Assembly: GCF_020382885.2 (NCBI RefSeq) | Contig: NC_058495.1 | Span: 26,048,127-26,112,126, forward strand | Source of the DNA: Scatophagus argus | Taxonomy: Eukaryota > Chordata > Actinopteri > Scatophagidae | Length of the DNA: 64,000 bases | Direction of reading: 5' to 3' | In this document: one piece after another, positions 49,101 to 64,000 of the stretch | Position numbering within the stretch: position 1 is the stretch's first letter | How the letters are laid out: every line of letters begins with the position of its first letter | The notes under the pieces: model-generated | What the model was told of the DNA's origin: nothing | Seen by the model: only the letters and a program-made list of their open reading frames with translations | Databases searched by the model: none | Made by a program: the position numbers and the translations under genes

Positions 49101-52100
49101 TCGTTCATTCATTTGACTTCTACACTCTTCAGTCTGCTGTCGTCATTAACTCACTCACTGTTGTCCATCTATTTGTCCATCCATCCGTCACTAATCCCCA
49201 ACACATACAGTCGCTTCAGTCTCCCTCATGTATCCCATAATTCTCTCTGTGTCTGAGACCACAGATGGCCGTCTGACCTCCGGGACTCGCTGAGCAGATT
49301 ACGATATCATGTCTCAAACACGTCTGCAGCATGTTAAGCTCTCCGTCGCCACAAAGCCCCACAGTCTGAGATGACACACTTCCTTCCTGCTGACAAGTCT
49401 GCAGATGTACAAGTTTGTAGATCAAGTCAAGACCCTCCCAAAAAGTTCTGGGAGGATTAATTAATGAACAAAAGAGTCCAGCTGTGCTAGCAGCTGTACT
49501 GAGGCACAGCAGTGCTTTGAGCTGAGTGCTAACGTCAGCGTGCTAACAACAATGCTAACATGCTGACGTTTGGCAGGTTTACCATGTTCATCTTAGTCTA
49601 GCATGATAGTATGCTAACATTAGCACTGAAAACAAAGTACAGCTCAGGCTAATGGGAACACGAACCAAATTACTGGACAAATTCACAATATGACCTGATG
49701 GTGGCGCTAGATGAAACATCACAGTTATTAGACGTGGTCTTCTGGGGACCATGAATGTCTGGACCAAATATCATGACAATTCATGCAGTAGCTGTAGATA
49801 TTTCAGTCTTGACCCAAAGCGGTGAACCATCTGACAAACTTATTTTGATTTAAAAACGCAACGAGTATTAAAAGCTTCATAAATGTACCGTTTAGAACAG
49901 GATCAGCAGAACATGAATGCATTCTAGTCTCCGCAATGCAACCTAATCATGACCCAGCAGTATTGGCTGCTCTCATTTGACGCAGCTGGATTTTTCATTT
50001 GGAGAGAGCAAATCAGGGAAACTTTAACTCTTGGTCAAGGTAATAAAAAAAGGAAAAATAGAAAAACTAAGGTAAAATATGGCCTCTGTCGCATGATATT
50101 GTAGGAACTGTGAGAACATACGTACGTAATTAAAATGTCAAAATACTAAATAGTGTCATGTTTGTAGCCAACAACACTTTGGTTCAAAGAAAAACATCTC
50201 AACAACTAAAGGATAAATTAGTTCAAAACAGGCCAAAATTTCCACTTAAAACATCCCCTACTTCATCACAAGTACACCTGCAAACCTACCTCTAAAACAG
50301 CATTTTTTAGCTTGTTAGCACCTGTTGTTCTGACATCTTTTGGTAATGACCATCAACGTTGTCTCCATTTTTCATCCTTCTAACAACTGATATCCTGGTG
50401 TGTCATAAATTTTACAGCCTCGCGGGGTTACTGGCCTGGTAACAGACTTTGATTCTAGTAATGACTTTGTGCCCCTGTTACATCTCAGCGGGAAGCCGAT
50501 GCCAGATGTCGATGGGCCTGTCAAAAACTGCAATTACAGACTGGACGGAAATCATGTTGAAATCAAGGCCATCCTCCATGTCAGTAATGATTACTTCATG
50601 TACAGGAGCACTCAAGAGAAATAGGAAGTTACAAAACTTTTAAAGAGTTCTTTGTAACCACAGAAGCCTCTGCAGGCCACAAAGGGATGTGTTGTTACAT
50701 TGCACTTTGTGTTTAACGCTAATCAGCAGATGTTAGCATGCTAACAACCTAAACCAACACCAGAGCTGCTAGCACGACTGCAGACCCCTGCATTTAATGT
50801 CTTTTCAAAAACAGTGGAGCATTTTGGCACAAAGGAAGGTACAACAAAGACATCAGATCACAGATAAAGCTGATAACATCTGAACACGTTAAGCTGAGTC
50901 CAGAGCCAGAGCCACTAGAATGAGTCATGGGTCAGATAACATATAAACATATGGTTTCTGCTCACCGAAACACACTGACGTCTGCTGTTTGTGCTGATGC
51001 AGCCTTCACCTTAGTCTCACGTTTTAAGGCTTCCTGATGCTGCATTATTGTGTCTGGTACCCAAGAGATAAAGTTCAGAAGATTGTAGAGCACAGCTAAT
51101 GCAGTGCTGGTGAAATACCACTGCACTAATCAATATTTCTATATTTCTGATGGCTAAAACGTGTGCGTGATGTGAAAGGGGTCACTCCTGGTGACGGACA
51201 CATGGAGATCCATCACCTCACTGTGCAGCTTTTAGCTGTCAACTAATTATTTTAAACTAAAATTCTGGCAATATCTCACAAATTGCATCTTTAAGGGAAC
51301 GTTTAAGTAAATGCAGCTGAGTACTTCTGCCATCGCTGGAGTGTTTAAACACACACACTGTGTCCGCACTGCACACCCTCGTTTCGGCACTACATGGTGA
51401 CCTTGAGGTTTCTGTCTACAAAGGCGACTCTTGCAGTGTAATTACTTCCAAATATTCTTCCAGGGTCCATCTAGCCGGAGGGACCGAAGAGCCGAGTTCT
51501 GCTCGCCGAGTTAGTCTTATCAGCTTCTCACAGATAAGCACCACGGCTGAGCTTGGTTCATGTAAACCTCTGATGATTTACACCAACGACTCCTTTGGGA
51601 CAGGAGAGGAAAAACGTTATTGACTGAGCTTCTCTGGACAGAACGCTCGCTTACTCGTGTTTAGAAAACAGACTGAATTTCAGTCTTAAGTGTCACTTAA
51701 TCCCTTCGTTTGTACACTGAAATGTCCCGAATTCAGTTTCAGGTCTCAGCTAAAGGAGATGAAGATGTGATTTGGTTGTTTTTCTGGTTTAAAATTTGCG
51801 TATTTTTTGATGACTCATCCTGCACCCTGCAAAGCCTGTTAACAAATTTCACTGGGTTTAATGCGAATACACTAATGCTAATGCTAATGTTAGCATTCAA
51901 CAAGAAAACTGTTAGAATGCTAACAAGCTAACCTGCTACACCTTACAATCTGTGAGTGAGCAGGTTGAAATTCTGACATTAGCATGTTACGGTGCTAAAT
52001 GTTTCCTGCTAGCCATTAGAAGGTTTGACGTCCAGCTTTAACCTGCTATTAGAACTTTAGCTAGCACCAAAGTCATGAGCGACTGGTCCAGGAGAACCCG

Positions 52101-53988
52101 GATTGTTTAAGGCAAAGCACGGTTTGTTTTGACCTTAAGACCTTAAGCAAGGCTTTGCCACAACACAAAATTAAAAACTGAAATGTAAAGAAAAGTTTTA
52201 CTGGTGAGGCTGCTTGTGAAAAAGCAACGAGGCGAAGTTCATTGTTAGCTTCCCCTCACAACCAAACCCACCTGAAGGTGTGCGGGTTTCTGAGTCTGCT
52301 GTTTGTTTTGTTTCTTGTGTTTCTGCATGTCCACGTTGGATGTCGGACAGAACACGGACGTGTATTTTATCTGTGAATATTTAAACACGTGTGTATGTAT
52401 GTATGATGCAACCAAACCAAGATGGCTTCCATTTAAAGGCTGATTTGTTTCCTGCTAAGTCTATAAGCTTGGCTCTCGACATAACTGACTCCAAATAGCC
52501 TTTGAGAGGCTGTAGATTTCCACGAACACTGATCAGCTCTGATGGAACCGCGACAGTTTTGTCCCTGTCCTTTCCTGCTTTAAATCTGTGTATTAATCAG
52601 TATGTTGCCACTAAAGCACAACTCCTTCTGTGCTTTAACAGCCCTCAGATCAGCTTGTGTTAGGCTTCTGGGATCCCCTTCACCCCGACTGAGAACCTCA
52701 TCCTCCTCCTCCTCACTCCCTTATCTCCTCCCTGAATCCAACCTCCATTACAGAAAGCAGTCTGGAGCAGGAAAAACATCCATAAAAGTGTTTTATCGTC
52801 AGGATACTTTTGTTTGTTTGTTTCGTTTTGTTTTTAAATTCTGCTTCACTTCACACCAGAATGTTACGCAGAAAAAACATTTTTCGTCACAGCGGCTTCA
52901 CCAAACTCAACCTCCATAACTGAGCATAAAAAGCTTCAGAGGAAGCTGCTGCACCATCTGACACGAACACAGAAGCTCCTGGAGCCTCACATGTGGCCAC
53001 GCTGATCTCCAAGCAGCATGAGGGCTCCAACAGTCGATCCACTGGCCGATCGACAGAGGATGAATCAGCAACTGTTGTGGTGATGGATTAATGGCAACAA
53101 AACGTTTGCTGGCTGCAGGCTCTAAAAATGTGAAGACTGGATGCTAATCTTTGTCACGTGACGGCAAACTGAGCAGAAGTGGCTTTTTGGACTGATGCTG
53201 GGATTAAACAGGCGAACTGAACACATCACTTTGTGCTGCATCCTCAGCTGATTGTCAGATAACGAAAACAGCTTCACTGCAGACAAAAGTCTCTCGTTGT
53301 TCAGGAAAAACGTCAGATTTTGCTGCTTCATCAGCATCTTTGTGATTTGGACTGCAGATGTTTTAGAAAAAGGAATTTAAAGACATCATGTAGAGCAGAA
53401 AAACCCGATCAGTGAGTATCATCCATGACAAAGCAAAACTAGTCCTGATGATGAGGATTATGATTCTTCACGTAATGTGGTGTGTGTGTGTGTGTGTCAG
53501 ACACTGCAGTGTGTGTCTGCTGCTGCTGATTTAAGTGCACTGCGCGCCTCCCACACACCGCCAGCCTGTGCCGAATTTCACCTGAACGCGTCATTAAACC
53601 AGACCACGTTCAGGCTGCCGCCCGCAGCCTCGTTCAGATCTTTATTATTAATGCTAATCATCATTTACACCGCAGCGCCACGCGTGTGCCGTCTGGTGCG
53701 GAGCTAAAGCGCGTCTGCGGGCTCAGCGGTGACTCTGCGCTCATATTATCTTCATGTGTGCTGTTTTCCAAAGTCTGCTGACGTTCATTTGGTGCTTATT
53801 TTCTCCGCGGGGATCGCGCTGTTGTTGTCAAATATGTGTAACGTGTTTAAAATGCGAGCCCACTTTAGCCGCCTGTGATCGTGGCTGGATGAAAACAAAC
53901 AAACAAACAAATAAACAGGAATACGAGAAGACTCACCAAGCAGTGTGATGTGGAGCGGGGCCGGCATGTCTGCTGCAGTGCTCGACAT
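41415..53988 (-). CDS. podxl2: PODXL2 (endoglycan, podocalyxin-like 2), complete coding region
   Basis: A CD34/podocalyxin-family sialomucin at the cell surface; human endoglycan is a selectin ligand when glycosylated and sulfated. Thirteen phase-consistent exons give 700 residues (human about 605): 53988-53937, 48488-48145, 48018-47691, 47554-47498, 45711-45511, 45187-45020, 44881-44625, 44541-44467, 43284-43128, 42599-42538, 42071-41892, 41806-41645, 41474-41415. The signal peptide (residues 1 to about 25) has core LHITLLALLASC. An acidic Glu/Arg-rich region (about 150-240) follows, with a possible sulfation site at FYGTDMED. Next come a Ser/Thr tract (TTTSTPSTAASTP), a juxtamembrane Cys domain (CLDWSELVGRGYVILNLTQN), a transmembrane segment (about 593-617, then CWQRRLP) and a tail with EELHFVENGCHDNP ending DTHL, the family's PDZ-binding motif. 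An AG at 45,725-45,726, which would end the exon at 45,724, would break the frame, so the next AG downstream was chosen. It is tandem with MCM2, as in human. Confidence 0.93.
43095..43122. repeat. (GT)n microsatellite next to a PODXL2 donor
   Basis: On the gene's strand this is (CA)n starting about 6 bases after the exon end at 43,128 (donor GTGAACACACA). The arrangement resembles that at RIPOR3 exon 4. Confidence 0.95.
43745..44110. repeat. ATTAATCGATTA-type dispersed fish repeat, copy 3
   Basis: GACAAGTCGATCAATCGATC at one end and AATGATGAATCAGATAATTG at the other flank a core containing GGTCAAAGACTTGCTGCTTC, CAGCTTCTTAAATGTCACG and GAGTTTTGGACTGTTGGCTG. This is the most complete copy of this family in the window and sits in PODXL2 intron 8. 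Confidence 0.7.
45358..45412. repeat. Fragment of the GCTAAC-family dispersed repeat
   Basis: GGATTCATCCTCTGGGGAAC then ATGAACGTTTGTACCAAATT matches the right-hand part of the repeat at 49,495-49,835 (TTCTGGGGACCATGAATGTC and so on). Only this part is present, in PODXL2 intron 5. Confidence 0.55.
46290..46740 (-). mobile_element. 3' fragment of a non-LTR retrotransposon (LINE) ORF2
   Basis: The - strand frame at 46,541-46,296 (about 80 codons) reads VVKTAQHITG-like wording, then IIKDLSHLSHKLFWLF, LPSGRWYRSIQSCTTRL and a stop shortly after. This is the characteristic C-terminal end of the reverse-transcriptase polyprotein of fish jockey/CR1/L2-type LINEs (typically LLPSGRRYRSIRTRT). Related sequence continues to about 46,740 but is out of frame. 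It is a dead, 5'-truncated insertion in a PODXL2 intron. The exact clade cannot be settled from this fragment. Confidence 0.75.
48019..48144 (-). other. podxl2: Short 126-base PODXL2 intron that is stop-free and frame-neutral
   Basis: On the - strand it starts ATGGAG|GTGAGG and ends TTTTGACTTTCAG|CGC, with a branch-point-like GGCTAAC about 38 bases before the acceptor. It is AT-rich between GC-rich exons. Its length is exactly 42 codons with no stop, so both the spliced and the retained forms keep the reading frame. I treat it as an intron; see the findings. Confidence 0.75.
49495..49835. repeat. GCTAAC/TTAGC dispersed fish repeat, copy 2 (most complete)
   Basis: The order is: AGTGCTTTGAGCTGAGTGCT, GCTAACATGCTGACGTTTGG, ACCATGTTCATCTTAGTCTAG, CTAACATTAGCACTGAAAAC, CCTGATGGTGGCGCTAGATG, ACCATGAATGTCTGGACCAA, then a decayed end. 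It provides the reference for recognising the other copies in this window. Confidence 0.75.
50690..50790. repeat. Fragment of the GCTAAC-family repeat
   Basis: CGCTAATCAGCAGATGTTAG and CATGCTAACAACC are family words. No further part of the element can be followed. Confidence 0.4.
51865..52080. repeat. GCTAAC-family repeat fragment
   Basis: CTAATGCTAATGCTAATGTT, then TTAGCATTCAACAAG, GAATGCTAACAAGCTAACC, ATTAGCATGTTACGGTGCT. The words belong to the family but are more scrambled than in the copy at 49,495. Confidence 0.5.
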
Positions 53989-54150
53989 GCCTCCTCTTCC
54001 TCCTCCTCCTCCTCTTCCTCCTCCGCTCTGAACGGACTGATCGCACAGATTTCAGCTGCAGATGGGCTCTGGGTGTGAATGGAGGCCGTCAGGAAGACGT
54101 CGTGCTCATGGCTGGCTGTCCTGTCTGTGTGCGGGTTCACTGGCTAACTG
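53989..54150 (-). promoter_or_regulatory. podxl2: PODXL2 5' UTR and probable promoter-proximal region
   Basis: GC-rich sequence directly upstream of the start codon at 53,988, with a long run of GAGGAGGAAGAGG on the gene strand (about 53,993-54,027). The transcription start is not identifiable; I see no TATA box at a convincing distance. Confidence 0.4.
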
Positions 54151-54514
54151 TCTGACGCTGTCAGGCGGGCAGACAGACAGGCTGTGACAGAGCTGCGGTC
54201 AGACCAGGATCCGCTCTGCTGCATCCAGGCTGCACCACCGACGCTGGAAATCACGGGCAGCTGCGTGTTGTTCCCGCTGGTGGCCACTAGATGCCGCTGC
54301 CCGACTCGGCTCGGAATACCAGCTGCTGCGTTCAAGTGCTCCTCGTAAATAGTTCAGATTGCGACGTTAACTTCAAAAAGACTCGACAAGGGAACGACTG
54401 AGGCAGAAAGAAAACTGGAACAAGAAATAAACGTATACTGCAGGGAATATTTAAAACATTTGACTCACTATACGGGGTTTTAGTTTTTCTCTTAGTCTTT
54501 GAGACAAGTTTGAG

Positions 54515-54690
54515 TTTTAGCATACTAACATCAGCATGCTATCATGCTAATACCTACCATGTTCACACTGTTAGCTTAGTAAGCTAGCATTTCTCAGTAA
54601 TTGAGGTACTACTCAAATACTTTGAGTATTTGTTTTTCACTTTATGCTTCTGTTCCAGCACATTTCAAAGGGAAAATGTAACTTGTACTC
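54515..54690. repeat. GCTAAC-family fragment followed by an ACTTGAGTAAAAGTA-family fragment
   Basis: TTTTAGCATACTAACATCAG and GCTATCATGCTAATACC (54,515-54,558) are followed from about 54,590 by TTGAGGTACTACTCAAATAC and TTTGAGTATTTG. Two different repeat families lie side by side in the gap between PODXL2 and MCM2. The rest of 54,150-55,070 holds no gene that I can see. Confidence 0.5.
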
Positions 54691-55074
54691 TTTAATCAAC
54701 AAATAAATTATGGTGTATTACTATTGATAACTTAGTGAAAAACCACCTTACATTCATCAAGTTTCCACCACAAGCTGCCAACTTACAGCAAACTCAAAGA
54801 GCTACAACACTGCAGAGCTCAGTTAGTTCAGCGTTCAACTGGACAAAATTCCCTGAGGAGAAAACAGGACAAGAAACACGTTTATCAAATACACATTTAA
54901 TATCAAAAACACCTGCAATCCAACATGAAGTGACAGCAGAAACATCAAATGTCGGTTTATTTTAACCTCTTTAAGTACTAAGTTCCAACAACCTTCACTT
55001 CACATGTGAACACAGAACAGATGAACTTAAGTGACACAATAAATCCTGTTTCTTCAACAACACGAACATGTACA

Positions 55075-55647
55075 TTTATTTACAATCAGGGCAGAGACAG
55101 CAAACAGCAGGAATCAACAGGGCGAATAAGATCTGAAGAGTCAAGATTCGCGCTACGCTCTAATGTGATTTTTAGTCAATATGTTTGTAGTCGAGGTTAT
55201 TTTACAACTGGAGCTCTCATTTCAGTGTCTTCATTTGTGGTGAGGAGGGAAAAGAAAATCATGAACAACACGAATCTGACTTTCTGAATGTACATCTCAG
55301 TCACCACAGACATCTGAATAACCCACAGGAAACATCACACAACCAGAGGCCTTTTCAACATTTTGTGAAGGACCTTCCTCACTGCTGCCTAAAGATGCTT
55401 TCACGTCAGCTCGTTGAGCTTTGAGTTTTTACTGCTGTGTGCTGCCCACTCAGACCTTCTGCCTTCTTCCTCCAGCTGAACAACTTCACACATGCTGAAG
55501 AAAAAAAGTCCTTCCAGGCACCAAAAGGCAACGACGTCTCACTCTGGAGTCCAACATGATGAAAACCCAAGAACCTTTGATTCCCCAGTGAGCCACTTCG
55601 GGCCTCGAAACAGAGTTGAAGCACTACTAAAGCGAGGAGGAAGTATC
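55075..55647 (-). other. mcm2: MCM2 3' untranslated region
   Basis: Sequence after the stop codon up to a - strand AATAAA (TTTATT at 55,075-55,080). A second such signal lies at 54,957-54,962. The cleavage site is inferred. Confidence 0.55.
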
Positions 55648-63241
<7,594 letters not shown>

Positions 63242-63299
63242 TGTTCCGTGTCTATCTGTCTCTGCCTCTTGTAAAGAAACTTCTTCTGCTTCCTGCCGG

Positions 63300-63425
63300 G
63301 AGTCGCTTTTCGCGCGAAACGACCACGTGACCCCCAAAGCCCGCGAAAAATAATGAATATTCAGATTCCCAACTGACGTCGTACCTTCTCATTGGTCGGC
63401 CGGTTTTTGCAGAGGCGGGGTTTAA
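63300..63425. promoter_or_regulatory. mcm2: MCM2 promoter with E2F sites, probably bidirectional
   Basis: Within 190 bases upstream of the MCM2 start codon lie a perfect palindromic E2F site (TTTTCGCGCGAAA, 63,307-63,319), an E-box CACGTG (63,324-63,329) and a second E2F-like word (CCCGCGAAAAA, 63,340-63,350). Beyond them are TGACGTC (63,374-63,380), an inverted CCAAT box (ATTGG, 63,391-63,395) and a GC box (GAGGCGGGG, 63,412-63,420). E2F control of MCM genes at G1/S is established. There is no TATA box. GC-rich sequence continues rightwards, consistent with a divergent partner. Confidence 0.75.
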
Positions 63426-63429
63426 AGTA

Positions 63430-63652
63430 CGGAGTGTTTGGCTAAGTGAGCGCGTCTGTTCAGAGTGTGTGTCAGATATGTGCGGTGACGCCTGTGAGTG
63501 AAAGCGGGGTGGACCCCAACGTAAAACAAACTCACCCTTTTCCGCGCGTGGTGCAGGGGCGGGACATCTGACGTATTATTTTTTCCCGGGAATACTTAGG
63601 ACGCGTTCAACTCCGTTTCACTGCCTCCTTTAAATCTCGACTTTACTGAAAG
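63430..63652 (+). other. Candidate untranslated first exon of a divergent gene (TPRA1 expected from synteny)
   Basis: A + strand donor (CTGAAAG|GTAACC) ends at 63,652, about 410 bases from the MCM2 start codon, in GC-rich sequence. In human, TPRA1 lies head-to-head with MCM2, with PODXL2 on the other side exactly as here. The right-hand neighbour is therefore expected to be TPRA1 starting from this promoter. No TPRA1 coding sequence is in the window, so the identity is inference only. The left edge is arbitrary. Confidence 0.3.
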
Positions 63653-64000
63653 GTAACCGTCGGCCGCGTCCCAAAATGTTTCGTGTCTCATAGCTTGTTA
63701 AATGTTCGCGAAAACATCAGTCCTTTCTCCTCTGTTACTGTGAGCATTTTGTATTTTGTCCTAGTTTACTTCAATACATGAGATGTGCTACCCTTTCATA
63801 TAAGTTTCTTGGCGTACCTGTTAGGACGTCAAATATTTATAGTGGTATGAAATGTGGCTGCTTTTACATCAGTGTCGACTGTCAGAAACACACATGGTGA
63901 AACCAACACCTCAGGTTTAATGATCATTATTGATAACACGTTCCCTCATTCGTCAAATATAACGTTTGCCCCTTCAAACCCTGCATTTTAATAGCTTTGA
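63653..64000. other. Right edge, nothing recognised
   Basis: AT-rich sequence with no exon or repeat that I can identify. It would be the start of the first intron of the divergent gene if that exon call is right. Confidence 0.3.

Larger units (their letters stand above)
48489..53936 (-). other. podxl2: PODXL2 intron 1
   Basis: A 5.4 kb intron between the signal-peptide exon and the first ectodomain exon. Both edges are good (donor CTTG|GTGAGT, acceptor TTTCCCGCAG). It contains ATTC/CCAT simple repeats (49,085-49,190), three GCTAAC-family repeats, a GT run (53,480-53,498) and an (AAAC)n run (53,893-53,915). I see no other gene in it. Confidence 0.8.

Noticed and set aside
54284..54297. CTCF-like word CCACTAGATGCCGC upstream of PODXL2
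   Set aside because: It has a mismatch at an invariant guanine of the core (GCC instead of GGC). A similar defective word occurs at 11,386-11,399.

Overview
The window is a piece of a ray-finned fish (teleost) nuclear genome. The evidence is spliced genes with GT-AG introns, vertebrate-specific gene families, dense (CA)n and (GT)n microsatellites, and several dispersed repeats typical of fish, including a Tc1-like transposon remnant. There is nothing bacterial here: no operons, no CRISPR, no rRNA or tRNA genes that I can support.

Four protein genes are complete and were assembled exon by exon, with splice sites and reading phase agreeing at every junction. RIPOR3 (FAM65C) is on the + strand at 16,423-29,898, with 24 coding exons and 1026 residues. 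BLCAP is on the - strand at 34,553-34,816, one coding exon of 87 residues, with an untranslated upstream exon inferred near 37.2 kb. PODXL2 (endoglycan) is on the - strand at 53,988-41,415, with 13 coding exons and 700 residues. MCM2 is on the - strand at 63,241-55,648, with 20 coding exons and 890 residues.

Layout. 1-16.4 kb holds no coding exon I can defend. It carries a possible 3' end of an upstream gene (before about 0.8 kb), one well-bounded candidate untranslated exon (7,033-7,105, possibly RIPOR3 5' UTR), a Tc1 remnant, microsatellites and a minisatellite built on a GCTAAC motif. 16.4-30.5 kb is RIPOR3. 30.5-33 kb is the gap between the convergent 3' ends of RIPOR3 and BLCAP, with a strong CTCF-type motif. 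33-37.5 kb is BLCAP. 37.5-41.4 kb is gene-poor and repeat-rich. 41.4-54.1 kb is PODXL2. 55.1-63.24 kb is MCM2. 63.24-63.65 kb is a compact promoter with E2F, E-box, CCAAT and GC-box sequences, and it probably also drives a divergent gene to the right.

The genes do not form one pathway. MCM2 is a subunit of the replicative helicase. PODXL2 is a sialomucin-type membrane protein. BLCAP is a small two-pass membrane protein. RIPOR3 belongs to the RHO-interacting RIPOR family. The PODXL2-MCM2 tandem order matches human 3q21.3, where TPRA1 lies head-to-head with MCM2. RIPOR3 and BLCAP both lie on human 20q. The window therefore joins two ancestral blocks, with the join between BLCAP and PODXL2.

I found no convincing undescribed biological system. 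The observations most worth a second look are a 126-base stop-free, frame-neutral intron in PODXL2, a 24-base RIPOR3 exon squeezed between microsatellites, the CTCF-type motif between convergent genes, a small upstream ORF near the BLCAP 5' exon, and nested or hairpin-prone repeats.
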